DNA of 64,000 nt from Bryobacterales bacterium (GTDB taxonomy: Bacteria > Acidobacteriota > Terriglobia > Bryobacterales > Bryobacteraceae), in assembly GCA_016713735.1 (NCBI GenBank), contig JADJOP010000011.1:1-64000 (forward strand). The letters run 5' to 3'. This document shows positions 28,062 to 36,845 of this stretch, piece by piece. How positions within the stretch are numbered: position 1 is the stretch's first letter; each line of letters opens with the position of its first letter. The notes under the pieces were generated by a model. The model was not told where the DNA came from. It was given only the letters and a program-made list of their open reading frames with translations, and did not search any database. The position numbers and the translations under genes are program-made.

Positions 28062-29032
28062 GGATGACACGGCGGCAGGCGGCGGCGAGTGTGGCCGCGG
28101 CGTTGGGGCTGGCAGGCGCGGGCTGCAATCGCGGCGGGAAGAAGCGCGTGGCGGTGATTCCCAAGGGCACGTCGCACATCTTCTGGCTAACGGTGCAGGC
28201 CGGCTCGGTGGCCGCGGGGCAGGAGTTCGGGCTGGAGATTTTGTGGAATGGTCCGGCAACGGAGACGGACTTCTCGCGGCAGATTCAGATTCTCGACTCC
28301 TATATTGCGCAGCGCGTGGACGGCATCGTGATTGCCGCGAGCGATCGCAAAGCGCTGGTAGCGCCGATTGACCGGGCGATGGCGGCGGGCATTCCGGTGA
28401 CGGTGTTCGATTCGGGGCTGGACTCGACGAACTACATCTCCTACGTGGCCACCGACAACAAAGAGGCGGGCCGCATGGGGGCGCGCGAGATGGGGCGGCT
28501 GCTGGCGGGCAAGGGCAAGATCGGCGTGGTGCAGCATCTGCCGGGGTCGGTGTCGACCACGGACCGCGAGGATGGGTTCACCGAGGTGATCGAGAAGGAG
28601 TTTCCGGGCATCCAGATTGCGGCGAAGCAGTATGGGATGAGCGACCGCAGCAAGTCCATGGCGGCGGCGGAGAACATGTTGACGGCGCATCCGGACCTGA
28701 ACGCGTTCTTCTGTTCGACGGAGCCCTCGGCGACGGGCACGGCGCTGGCGGTGAAGTCGCGTGGGGCGGCGGGGAAGGTGAAGATCGTGGCGTTCGATTC
28801 GAACGAAGCGATGATTGCCGACCTGCGCGGCGGCGTGATTCAGGCGATGGTGGTGCAGGACCCGTTCAAGATCGGCTTTGAGGCGGTGCGCACGATTCAC
28901 GACAAGGTCAACGGCAAGACGCCGCCGAAGCGGATGGACCTGGAGGGGCGGGTGATCACGCTGGAGAACGTGGATCAGCCTGACGTGCAGAAGCTGTTGA
29001 ATCCTGACCTGAAGAAATACCTGGGCGGCTGA
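28058..29032 (+). CDS. Sugar ABC transporter substrate-binding lipoprotein
   Basis: The N-terminus MRMTRRQAAASVAAALGLAGAGC has a twin-Arg and a lipobox (LAGAGC), so it is probably a lipidated periplasmic protein. The body is a periplasmic-binding-protein type 1 fold as in ribose/xylose binders (PF13407): VAVIPKGTSHIFWLTVQAG, VDGIVIAASDRKALVAPID, HPDLNAFFCSTEPSATG and KIVAFDSNEAMIADLRGG. About 324 residues. It sits between an SDR and an Ldh-type dehydrogenase; no permease or ATPase gene is nearby, so the transporter partner must be elsewhere or the protein acts as a sensor. Confidence 0.9.
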   Translation: MRMTRRQAAASVAAALGLAGAGCNRGGKKRVAVIPKGTSHIFWLTVQAGSVAAGQEFGLEILWNGPATETDFSRQIQILDSYIAQRVDGIVIAASDRKALVAPIDRAMAAGIPVTVFDSGLDSTNYISYVATDNKEAGRMGAREMGRLLAGKGKIGVVQHLPGSVSTTDREDGFTEVIEKEFPGIQIAAKQYGMSDRSKSMAAAENMLTAHPDLNAFFCSTEPSATGTALAVKSRGAAGKVKIVAFDSNEAMIADLRGGVIQAMVVQDPFKIGFEAVRTIHDKVNGKTPPKRMDLEGRVITLENVDQPDVQKLLNPDLKKYLGG

Positions 29033-30105
29033 TGGCGGAGGCCGCGCACACACTGCCTGTTGAGACGCTGCGAGCGTATGCGCGGGAGTTGTTGCATGCG
29101 GCGGGGGCGTCGGCCGAGCATGCCGCGTTGACGGCGGATTGCCTGCTCTTTGCCTCGCTGCGCGGCGTGGATTCGCACGGGCTGCAACTGCTCACCTTTT
29201 ATCTCGATCAGTTGAGCGATGGGCGCGTGGATGGCAAGGGCGTGGGGCGGCTGGTGAGCGAATCGGCGGCGTGCGCGCTCTATGACGGCGAGAATGCCCT
29301 GGGGCAGGTGGTGAGCGCGCGGTGCAGTGATCATGCGGTGCGGTTGGCGAAGGAGCATGGGCTGGCGCTGGCGATTTCGCGGGAGTCGAATCATTTTGGC
29401 GCGGCGGCGTTTTGGGGGCAGAGGATCGCGCGTGAGGGGATGATCGGCGTTGTGCTGTGCAACGCTTCACCGGCGGTGGCGCCGTGGCAGGCACGGGAAG
29501 CGCGGTGGGGGACGAATCCGATCTGCTGCGCGCTGCCGGCGCCTGAGGGAGGGGCGCCCGACGACTCGGTGTGGCTGCTCGACATGGCGACGACGACGGT
29601 GGCGATGGGGAAGATCTACAAAGCCAAGCTGAACCAGGAGCCGACGATTCCGCCGGGTTGGGCGATGGACCCGGAGGGAAGGCCGACGATGTCGACGGCG
29701 GCGGCGCTGGCGGGCTTCCTGATGCCGTTGGGCGGCTACAAGGGCTCGGGTCTGGGGATGATGGTGGAGATCCTCACGGGCGTGCTGTCGGGCGGGGCGA
29801 TTTCAACGGAGTTGGGCGGGCTGCGATTTAAGGACCGGCGGTTCCGCGTATCGCAGTTCTTTCTGGCAATTGACCCGGGGCGGTTCGGCTCGCGGGCGGA
29901 GTTCACGGAGCGTGTGGCGAGGCTGGCCGGGCATGTGAAGTCGGCGGCGCCGGCGGCGGGTTATGACGAAGTAATGGTGGCGGGCGACCCGGAATGGCGG
30001 GTCCAGGCGGAGCGGTTGGAGCGGGGCATTCCCATGACGCGCGGGCTGTGTGACGAGATCGCACAGCGGGCGCGGGTGTTGGGGGTGGCGGTGCCGGGGG
30101 AGTAG
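29032..30105 (+). CDS. Ldh-family (malate/lactate/ureidoglycolate-type) NAD(P) oxidoreductase
   Basis: The 357-residue protein fits PF02615: FASLRGVDSHGLQLL, ISRESNHFGAAAFWGQRIA with the active-site His, RWGTNPICCALPAP, LLDMATTTVAMGKI and FLMPLGGYKGSGLGMMVE. Such enzymes oxidise 2-hydroxy acids. It overlaps the binding-protein stop at position 29032 (TGATG). The operon SDR, sugar-binding protein, Ldh suggests catabolism of a sugar or sugar-acid. Confidence 0.9.
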   Translation: MAEAAHTLPVETLRAYARELLHAAGASAEHAALTADCLLFASLRGVDSHGLQLLTFYLDQLSDGRVDGKGVGRLVSESAACALYDGENALGQVVSARCSDHAVRLAKEHGLALAISRESNHFGAAAFWGQRIAREGMIGVVLCNASPAVAPWQAREARWGTNPICCALPAPEGGAPDDSVWLLDMATTTVAMGKIYKAKLNQEPTIPPGWAMDPEGRPTMSTAAALAGFLMPLGGYKGSGLGMMVEILTGVLSGGAISTELGGLRFKDRRFRVSQFFLAIDPGRFGSRAEFTERVARLAGHVKSAAPAAGYDEVMVAGDPEWRVQAERLERGIPMTRGLCDEIAQRARVLGVAVPGE

Positions 30106-30296
30106 GTAGTTCGGGGGAAGGTGCGGCCTCGGCTCCGGCTCGGGCCATTGTGTTTTTGCCGGTTGTGCGCCCTGGTGCGGTGGGGTAAAAAAGTTCATCG
30201 ACGATTCACCATGAAGGGCGGAAATCGCGCCGATATGAGCGGAGGAATCCCCGCGCTATTTGAGGGAAGAACCGTTCGATCGGGAGGAAAGAAATC

Positions 30297-30674
30297 GTGA
30301 ACCTGGACCGGGAAATCAAATCCGCCATTGCCGCGCATGGGTTGTGGCGCAGTGAGTTGCTGACGGCCATCAAGACGATGAACAGCGAGTGGACGCCGGA
30401 GGCGCTGCGGGAAGAAGGCGCGTGTTCGTTCGGGCGCTGGGCGGCGAGTTGCACCCAGGAAGAGGTGAAGGCGGGGCCGGAGTTTCATGAGTGTGTGGAG
30501 GCTCACCGGCGGTTGCACAAGGTGGCGGCGATGGTGCTCAAGCAGGCGTTGTCGGGCAAACGGGACGCGGCGCTGCGGTCCATCGACATTGGCGGGGACT
30601 TCGCGATGGCATCGATGGAGTTCACTACCTCGATGCTGCGATTGGGGCAGAGCGTGGCTTCGGGCGCGGAGTGA
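30297..30674 (+). CDS. Stand-alone CZB (chemoreceptor zinc-binding) domain protein
   Basis: GTG at 30297 follows GGGAGGAAAG. The 125-residue protein is a CZB domain and little else: His14 in SAIAAHGLWRSEL, Cys43 in ACSFGRW, and His70 and His74 in AHRRLH are the expected zinc ligands (PF13682). CZB domains usually sit at the ends of chemoreceptors or diguanylate cyclases and sense zinc. Here there is no fused output domain, so it presumably acts by protein contact. Confidence 0.8.
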   Translation: MNLDREIKSAIAAHGLWRSELLTAIKTMNSEWTPEALREEGACSFGRWAASCTQEEVKAGPEFHECVEAHRRLHKVAAMVLKQALSGKRDAALRSIDIGGDFAMASMEFTTSMLRLGQSVASGAE

Positions 30675-30722
30675 GCCGCGGGGTAATCCGCGAAGGCTTC
30701 GGGGGCGCGCCCACGTTACAAT

Positions 30723-30968
30723 ATGGCGATGGGCGATGCGCAGCCGGTGGTGAATTTTGAGCAGTCCCTCACGGAGTTGGAATCCGTGGTGAAGCAACTG
30801 GAGTCGGGCGAGCAGCCGCTTGAGGATTCGCTTGCCTTGTTCGAACGCGGCGTTGCGCTGTCGGAGGTGTGCCGGAAGCAGTTAGAGGCGGCCGAAGCGC
30901 GCATCGAGATTCTCGTGAAGCGCGCGGCGGGCGTGAAAGCCGAGCCGTTTGACTCGGGCAACGAGTAA
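30723..30968 (+). CDS. xseB: Exodeoxyribonuclease VII small subunit
   Basis: The 81-residue protein has the XseB pattern NFEQSLTELESVVKQLESGEQPLEDSLALFERGVAL. XseB subunits bind XseA to form exonuclease VII, which degrades single-stranded DNA. xseA is not in the window. It is followed within three bases by ispA, as in many bacteria, and should be co-transcribed with it. Confidence 0.92.
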   Translation: MAMGDAQPVVNFEQSLTELESVVKQLESGEQPLEDSLALFERGVALSEVCRKQLEAAEARIEILVKRAAGVKAEPFDSGNE

Positions 30969-30971
30969 GTG

Positions 30972-31898
30972 ATGAGCGTCATGTCCGCGACCCCCACCCC
31001 GACGCAATTCGATTTGAGCGGTTATCTGGCGCAGCAGGGCGAGCGTGTGCAGGCGGCGCTGGAACGGCTGGTTCCGGCGGAGAGCATCGAGCCGGCGGTG
31101 ATCCACCGTGCGATGCGCTATTCGTTGTTTGCCGGCGGTAAGCGTGTGAGGCCGATCCTGGCCATCGCCGCGGCCGAGGCGTTGGGCGAGACAAGCGACG
31201 TGGTGCTGGCGCCGGCCTGCGCGCTGGAGATGGTGCACACTTATTCGCTCATTCACGATGATCTGCCGGCATTGGACAACGACGATTTGCGGCGCGGGCG
31301 GCCCACCAATCACAAAGTGTTCGGCGATGCCATGGCGATTCTGGCCGGCGATGCGCTGTTGACGATCGCCTTCCAGGTGTTGGCGCAGGCCGAGGGATTG
31401 AGCGCGGATCAGAGGCTGGCCCTGGTGGAAGAGTTGAGCGTGGCTTCGGGCACGGTGGGGGGCATGATCGGCGGCCAGGTGCACGACCTGGAGGGCGAGA
31501 AGCAGACGCCGACAGCGGAGCTGCTGCACCGCATTCACCGCGCGAAAACGGGGGCGTTGCTGCGGGCCAGTGTGCGGTTTGGCGCGATTGCGGCAAGCAG
31601 GCTGGCGGCGAGCGAGGAGCACGCGGCCCTTTCGCGGTATGGCGAGGCGGTGGGGCTGGCGTTTCAGATTGTCGACGACCTGCTCGACATTGAGTCCACG
31701 CCGGAGCAGTTGGGCAAGACGCCGGGCAAGGACGTGGCGCAGCACAAGATCACGTTTCCGGCGGTGTATGGCGTGGAGGCTTCGCGGCGCATGGCCGGGG
31801 AGCAGTTGCAGGCCGCGCACGCGGCGGTTGCGCCGTTCGGCGAACGGGCGGGGGCGCTGCGGGCCATCGCCGATCTGATTGTCCATCGCAATTCCTAG
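30972..31898 (+). CDS. ispA: Polyprenyl (farnesyl/geranylgeranyl) diphosphate synthase
   Basis: The product is about 309 residues, with both Asp-rich motifs: HDDLPALDNDDLRRG (first) and FQIVDDLLDIE (second), plus AGGKRVRP for IPP binding. It condenses IPP and allylic diphosphates to make C15-C20 prenyl chains. The start may be GTG 30969, ATG 30972 or ATG 30981. It is between xseB and tlyA; dxs, often found here in other lineages, is absent. Confidence 0.93.
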   Translation: MSVMSATPTPTQFDLSGYLAQQGERVQAALERLVPAESIEPAVIHRAMRYSLFAGGKRVRPILAIAAAEALGETSDVVLAPACALEMVHTYSLIHDDLPALDNDDLRRGRPTNHKVFGDAMAILAGDALLTIAFQVLAQAEGLSADQRLALVEELSVASGTVGGMIGGQVHDLEGEKQTPTAELLHRIHRAKTGALLRASVRFGAIAASRLAASEEHAALSRYGEAVGLAFQIVDDLLDIESTPEQLGKTPGKDVAQHKITFPAVYGVEASRRMAGEQLQAAHAAVAPFGERAGALRAIADLIVHRNS

Positions 31899-31905
31899 AG
31901 CCACG

Positions 31906-32664
31906 ATGACGTCACCCAAGCAGCGGCTCGATCAACTGCTGGTCGAGCGCGGGCTTGCTCCGACGCGGGAGAAGGCGCAGGCGCTGATTCTGGCCGGCGA
32001 TGTGATGATCGCCGGGCAGCGCGCGGCCAAGCCGGGACAGGCAGTGGCGGCCGATGCGGCGCTGGAGGTGGTGGCGCGGCTTCATTATGTGTCGCGGGGC
32101 GGGTTGAAGCTGGCCCATGCCCTCGATCATTTCGGGATTTCGGTGGAGGGCGTGGTGTGCCTGGACGTGGGGGCGTCCACGGGCGGGTTCACCGACTGCC
32201 TGCTGCAGCGCGGGGCGGCGCGGGTGTATGCGTTCGACGTGGGGCACGGACAGTTGGACTGGAAGCTGCGGAATGACCCGCGCGTGGTGGTGCGTGAGGA
32301 GTGCAATGCGCGCTATTTGACGCCCGACATGCTGCCGGAGCGGCCCGGCTTTGCCACAATGGATGTCAGCTTCATTTCGGCCACCCTGATTTTGCCGAAC
32401 CTGCCCGCGTTGTTGAGTCCGGAGGCGAGCCTGGTTGTGCTCGTGAAGCCGCAGTTTGAAGTCGGCCGCGAGTCGGTCGGCAAGGGTGGCATTGTGCGCG
32501 ACCCGGCTTTGCATGAGGAAGCCTGCGCGCGCGTCCGCACTTGCGTAGAATCGTTGGGATTCGAATGCTCCTTGACGCCCAGCCCGATCACGGGGGCGGA
32601 GGGGAATCGAGAGTTCTTGCTCTATGCGTATCGTCCAAACCATCGGCATCATCTCGAAGCCTGA
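31906..32664 (+). CDS. tlyA: TlyA-family rRNA 2'-O-methyltransferase
   Basis: An N-terminal S4 RNA-binding domain (RLDQLLVERGLAPTREKAQ) is joined to a FtsJ-like methyltransferase with SAM motif VCLDVGASTGGFTDCLLQ. The family methylates rRNA ribose; some members show haemolysin-like annotation only by history. I chose ATG 31906 because it begins the S4 domain; an upstream frame adds nine residues inside ispA. It overlaps nadK by 41 bp. Confidence 0.9.
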   Translation: MTSPKQRLDQLLVERGLAPTREKAQALILAGDVMIAGQRAAKPGQAVAADAALEVVARLHYVSRGGLKLAHALDHFGISVEGVVCLDVGASTGGFTDCLLQRGAARVYAFDVGHGQLDWKLRNDPRVVVREECNARYLTPDMLPERPGFATMDVSFISATLILPNLPALLSPEASLVVLVKPQFEVGRESVGKGGIVRDPALHEEACARVRTCVESLGFECSLTPSPITGAEGNREFLLYAYRPNHRHHLEA

Positions 32665-33496
32665 AGCGCCCAAGGGCAGGGATGTGGTGCCGCGTCTGCT
32701 CGCCTTTCTCACCGAGCGGAAGCTGACGGCGCGCTACGACACAGTGACGGCGAGTTACGCTGACCTGACCGACGGACTGCCGATCGACCAGGTGCCGGAA
32801 AACTGCGACATGGTGATTGTGCTGGGCGGCGACGGGACGCTGCTGATGGCGGCCAAGGCGATTGGCGAGCGGGAGATCCCGCTGCTGGCGGTGAACCTGG
32901 GTTCGCTGGGGTTTCTCACGGCGTTGACGACTCAGGAGCTGTATCCGGAACTGGAGCGGGCGTTGAAGGGGCATCACCGCATCGGCCACCGGCGGATGAT
33001 CAACTGCATGCTGGAGCGCGGCGGCGAGGTGGTGGCGCAGTACCTGGCGTTGAACGATGTTGTGCTGGCCAAGGCGGCCGAGGCGCGGATGGTGGAGATC
33101 GACGCCTGGGTCGGTCATCACTATGTGTGCAGTTACCGCGGCGACGGATTGATTTTGTCCACGCCGACAGGTTCGACGGCGTATTCGTTGAGCGCGGGCG
33201 GCCCGATTGTGTTTCCCACGGTGGCGGCGTTTTCGTTAACGCCGATCTGCCCGCACACGCTGACGAATCGTCCGGTGATTGTGCCCGATAGCGAGATGGT
33301 TTCCTTTTCCGTGCGCGCGCCGGACAACGATGTGTTCCTGAACGTGGACGGCCAGCAGGCGATTGCGCTGCGTCACGGCGACCATGTGCTGTGCCGCGCG
33401 GCCAAGCATGCGCTGCGGCTGATCCGGCCGCCGAGGCTGTTGTATTTCGACGTGTTGCGCCAGAAGCTGCATTGGGGCCAGCGGGGTCCGGAATAG
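32624..33496 (+). CDS. nadK: NAD kinase
   Basis: The 290-residue protein has GGDGTLLMAA (NAD kinase signature), VNLGSLGFLTAL, the ALNDVVLAKA region and DGLILSTPTGSTAYSLSAGGP. It phosphorylates NAD to NADP in the cytoplasm. Its start lies inside tlyA by 41 bp, so the genes are tightly coupled, and it directly precedes the symporter pair. Confidence 0.95.
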   Translation: MRIVQTIGIISKPEAPKGRDVVPRLLAFLTERKLTARYDTVTASYADLTDGLPIDQVPENCDMVIVLGGDGTLLMAAKAIGEREIPLLAVNLGSLGFLTALTTQELYPELERALKGHHRIGHRRMINCMLERGGEVVAQYLALNDVVLAKAAEARMVEIDAWVGHHYVCSYRGDGLILSTPTGSTAYSLSAGGPIVFPTVAAFSLTPICPHTLTNRPVIVPDSEMVSFSVRAPDNDVFLNVDGQQAIALRHGDHVLCRAAKHALRLIRPPRLLYFDVLRQKLHWGQRGPE

Positions 33497-34699
33497 ATGC
33501 CGCGGCTCTCGTTGACGGCGTGGATCTTTGTTGGAATGGCGGCGGGCATTGCGCTGGGGGCGGCGGCGCCGGAGGTGGCGCGGCAACTGACGCCGGTGTC
33601 GGCGATCTTCCTGCGGCTGATCAAGTCGATCATCGCGCCGCTGCTGTTCGGCACGCTGGTGGCGGGCATCGCGGGGTCGGGCTCGGTGAAGGCAATGGGA
33701 CGGATCGGTCTGAAATCGATCGTCTATTTTGAGATCGTCACGACGATTGCGCTGGTGCTGGGGCTGAGCGCGGTGAACCTGGTGAAGCCGGGCGAAGGCA
33801 TGAAGCTGGAGCGCACTGCGGCCGAGGCGGCGGTGAGCGCCAAGCCGCCTGACCTGGCGGGGATTTTGGAACACACCTTTCCCTCGTCGGTGATCGACGC
33901 GATGGCCAAGGGCGAGGTGCTGCAGATTGTCGTGTTCTGCTTCCTGTTCGGGGCGGCGTGCGCGGCGATTGGCGAGAAGGCGAAGCCGGTGGTGGAGTTT
34001 GCCGATGCGCTGGCCGAAGTGATGTTCCGCTACACGAAGTATGTGATGTACCTGGCTCCGGTGGGCGTCGGCGCGGCCATTGCGGTGACGGTGGGAAGCA
34101 AAGGCTTTGCCGTGCTGTTTGGGCTGGGCAAACTCATTTTGACCATGTACGTGGCTCAGGCGATCTTCGTGTTTGGCGTGCTGGGCGCGGTGATTGCAGT
34201 GGCGCGGATTCCCGTGAAGCGGTTCTATGAAGCGGCCAAGGAGCCGTTTCTGATTGCGTTCTCGACGGCGTCAAGCGAAGCGGCGCTGCCGGTGGCGATG
34301 GAGAACATGGAGCGCTTCGGCGTGCCCAAGCATATCGTCGGTTTCGTGATGCCGACAGGCTATAGCTTCAATCTCGATGGCACGACGCTCTACCTGTCGC
34401 TGGCGAGCGTGTTTGTGGCGCAGGCGGCGGGGGTGGAGTTAACGCTGGGCCAGCAGGTGATCATGATGCTGACACTGATGCTGACCTCGAAGGGTGTGGC
34501 CGGGGTGCCGCGGGCGGCGCTGGTGATTCTGGCCGGGACGCTGGCAAGCTTCAGCCTGCCGATGGAAGGGGTGGCCGTGCTGCTGGGGATCGACGCCGTG
34601 ATGGACATGGCGCGCACCTCCGTGAATGTGTTGGGCAACTGCCTGGCGACAGCGGTGATCGCTCGCTGGGAAGGCCATCCGCTGACGCCGCAGCCGTGA
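33497..34699 (+). CDS. Dicarboxylate/cation symporter (DAACS family), intact copy
   Basis: The 400-residue membrane protein has the GltP-type core: serine-rich re-entrant loop FSTASSEAALPVAMENM (residues 255-271), the NLDGT sodium/substrate motif (292-296, variant of NMDGT) and DMARTSVNVLGN (370-381). It should import dicarboxylates or acidic amino acids with Na+ or H+. ATG 33497 follows the nadK stop directly. A second copy overlaps its stop by four bases. Confidence 0.92.
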   Translation: MPRLSLTAWIFVGMAAGIALGAAAPEVARQLTPVSAIFLRLIKSIIAPLLFGTLVAGIAGSGSVKAMGRIGLKSIVYFEIVTTIALVLGLSAVNLVKPGEGMKLERTAAEAAVSAKPPDLAGILEHTFPSSVIDAMAKGEVLQIVVFCFLFGAACAAIGEKAKPVVEFADALAEVMFRYTKYVMYLAPVGVGAAIAVTVGSKGFAVLFGLGKLILTMYVAQAIFVFGVLGAVIAVARIPVKRFYEAAKEPFLIAFSTASSEAALPVAMENMERFGVPKHIVGFVMPTGYSFNLDGTTLYLSLASVFVAQAAGVELTLGQQVIMMLTLMLTSKGVAGVPRAALVILAGTLASFSLPMEGVAVLLGIDAVMDMARTSVNVLGNCLATAVIARWEGHPLTPQP

Positions 34700-35877
34700 A
34701 CCTGACACGCGCGATTTTCCTTTCGATGGTGGTGGGTGCGGCTCTGGGGCTGCTGGCGCCGGGGTTTGCGCTGCATCTGGCGCCACTGACCAACGTCTTC
34801 CTGCGGCTGGTGCAGTCGATCATCGCGCCGCTGATTCTGGCCGGTTTGGTGAGCGGCATCGCGGGGGCGGGCGGCGGTAAGGCGATGGGGCGCATCGGGC
34901 TGAAGAGCCTGGTGCTGTTTCAAGGCGTGACGTTGATCGTGCTGCTGCTGGCGATGGGGGCGGGGAACCTGTTTCGTCCGGGCGATGGGTTGCACGTGCG
35001 AGCGGCGCAAGCGGTGGTGGAGACGCCGAAGCTCACCTGGCAGTCGATTCTCGAACAAGCGGTTCCGGCGAGTGTCGTGGATGCGATGGCGCAGGGACAA
35101 ATGCTGCAACTGGTGGTGTTCGCGGCGCTCTTCGGGGCGGCGTGCTTGGCGATCGGTGAGCGCGCCGCGCCGGTGGTGCGGTTCTTCGGCGCGATCAACG
35201 ACATCATGTTCCGCTACACGCACTATGTGATGTACGCGGCGCCGTTGGGGATCGGCGCGGCCATGGCGACGACGATGGCGCGCGGCGGCTGGGGGGTGTT
35301 CACGAACTTCGGACGGCTGATCGCGGCCGAGTATTCGGCGCTGGCGGCGTTGCTGGTGTTCGTCTATCTGCCGGCGATGCTGGCGGCGCGCATTCCGGTG
35401 GGGCGGTTTGCCGGCGCGATTCGAGAACCATTCGCCATCGCCTTTGCCACCACGGCGAGCGGGGCGGCGCTGCCGGTGGCAATGGAAAAGATGGAGGAGT
35501 TCGGCGTGCCACGGGCGACGTTGAACCTGGTGATGCCGCTGGGCTTTTGTTTCAACGCGGCGGGCACGGCGCTGCACATTTTCCTGAGCTGCCTGTTTCT
35601 GGCGCAGGCGGTGGATGTGAAGCTCGACATGGCCACGCAGTGGACAATGCTGGCCGTGCTGATGGTGATGACCAAGGGCGTGGCGGCGGTGCCGCGGACG
35701 TCGCTGGTGGTGATTATCGGGACGCTGACGGCGTGGGGGATTCCGCTCGATGCGCTGCCGGTGTTGCTGGGTGTGGACGCCGTGCTCGACATGTTCCGCA
35801 CGTCGGTGAATCTGATCGGTAACTGCCTGGCCCCGGCGCTGATTGCGCGCAGTGAGGGGGTGCGCTTCGAGCGCTAG
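34696..35877 (+). CDS. Second DAACS-family symporter, degenerate binding motif
   Basis: The 393-residue product starts with GTG at 34696, overlapping the first symporter stop (GTGA). The two proteins share SIIAPL, GKAMGRIGLKS, FRYT.YVMY and LPVAMEKMEEFGVP, so they are tandem paralogues. The re-entrant loop is FATTASGAALP. The key NMDGT motif is NAAGT (residues 287-291): the Asp that binds sodium or substrate is missing, although DMFRTSVNLIGN is kept. It may have changed its substrate or coupling ion. Confidence 0.88.
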   Translation: MNLTRAIFLSMVVGAALGLLAPGFALHLAPLTNVFLRLVQSIIAPLILAGLVSGIAGAGGGKAMGRIGLKSLVLFQGVTLIVLLLAMGAGNLFRPGDGLHVRAAQAVVETPKLTWQSILEQAVPASVVDAMAQGQMLQLVVFAALFGAACLAIGERAAPVVRFFGAINDIMFRYTHYVMYAAPLGIGAAMATTMARGGWGVFTNFGRLIAAEYSALAALLVFVYLPAMLAARIPVGRFAGAIREPFAIAFATTASGAALPVAMEKMEEFGVPRATLNLVMPLGFCFNAAGTALHIFLSCLFLAQAVDVKLDMATQWTMLAVLMVMTKGVAAVPRTSLVVIIGTLTAWGIPLDALPVLLGVDAVLDMFRTSVNLIGNCLAPALIARSEGVRFER

Positions 35878-36734
35878 GCGAGGAACTCCTGTTCGAAGAC
35901 GTTGACGCGGAAAGGAATCAGCTCAGGCAATTCGGAGAGCCTTCCGCTAATGGACCAGCGGCGCGACTCAGGCAGGCGGGCGAGGAAGGTTTCCGGTTCC
36001 CATGCCACGTCGCGGTCGACGATGGAGAAGCCGAGCTGATCGCTCACTTCACAGGCCAGGGCCATGAGGCCGGGAAGCTCACTGGGGTCGAGGTGATCGC
36101 CTGAGTGGTGGCAGGAACAGAGTTCGGAAAAGACGCCCGGCAAGCCCCATTCCTGCACGAGCCATGAGGCCATTTGCAGGTGGTCGGTGCCGGTGAGTTC
36201 GCGCTGCCGCGCGGCGAAGTTCTCGCCATGTTCCATTTCGCCGGCGGCGGCATCCAGGTACTCATCCGGGTAGAGCGCCGCCATGCCGAGATGGCCGAGG
36301 CTGTGCAGCAGACCGCCGGTGTAAGATACGCTCTTGTCGATCCAACAGAATTCCGCGGCCCACTCGGCGACCATGGCGCAGGAGAGGTTGTGACGCCAGC
36401 AGCGCTTGAGCAGCGGTTCATGGCGGACGGTGGAGAAGAAATCGCGCATCGCCACGGTGAGGACGAGCGCCTGTAAGCGGTCCATGCCGAGCACGGACAG
36501 AGCGTGGAGGATGCTCACGACCTCGTAGCGCAATCCAAAGACGGCCGAGTTGGCCAGGCGCAACACTTCGGCAGAGAAAACCGCGTCACTTTTGATGAGG
36601 CGCGAAACCTCCTGCATGTTGCTGACCTCGCGCGACACCGCCACCATCAGCTTCCGCGCAACGGCAGGGAATGCGGGAAGTGTGTTTACGCTCGGTTTTC
36701 GTTTTGTTGTCATGTGCGCGGGCACTACGGTCAT
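35874..36734 (-). CDS. HDOD-domain signalling protein
   Basis: The 286-residue protein matches HDOD (PF08668): LPAFPAVARKLMVAVS, LIKSDAVFSAEVLRLANSAVFG and SVLGMDRLQALVLTVAMRDF, then GGLLHSLGHLGMAALYPDEY. HDOD resembles HD phosphohydrolases but usually lacks catalytic residues and acts in signalling. No fused receiver or GGDEF domain is present. Its stop overlaps the symporter stop by four bases (convergent). Confidence 0.87.
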   Translation of the reverse strand: MTVVPAHMTTKRKPSVNTLPAFPAVARKLMVAVSREVSNMQEVSRLIKSDAVFSAEVLRLANSAVFGLRYEVVSILHALSVLGMDRLQALVLTVAMRDFFSTVRHEPLLKRCWRHNLSCAMVAEWAAEFCWIDKSVSYTGGLLHSLGHLGMAALYPDEYLDAAAGEMEHGENFAARQRELTGTDHLQMASWLVQEWGLPGVFSELCSCHHSGDHLDPSELPGLMALACEVSDQLGFSIVDRDVAWEPETFLARLPESRRWSISGRLSELPELIPFRVNVFEQEFLA

Positions 36735-36845
36735 GCATGGCCCTCAATATTCCTCTATCGACCCCGCTGGACTCTACCCCAGGGAGTAAGAAAGAAAATC
36801 GAGAGGGGAAGATGGCGTGTGCCCGCACACGGGCTACGGTGAAGG

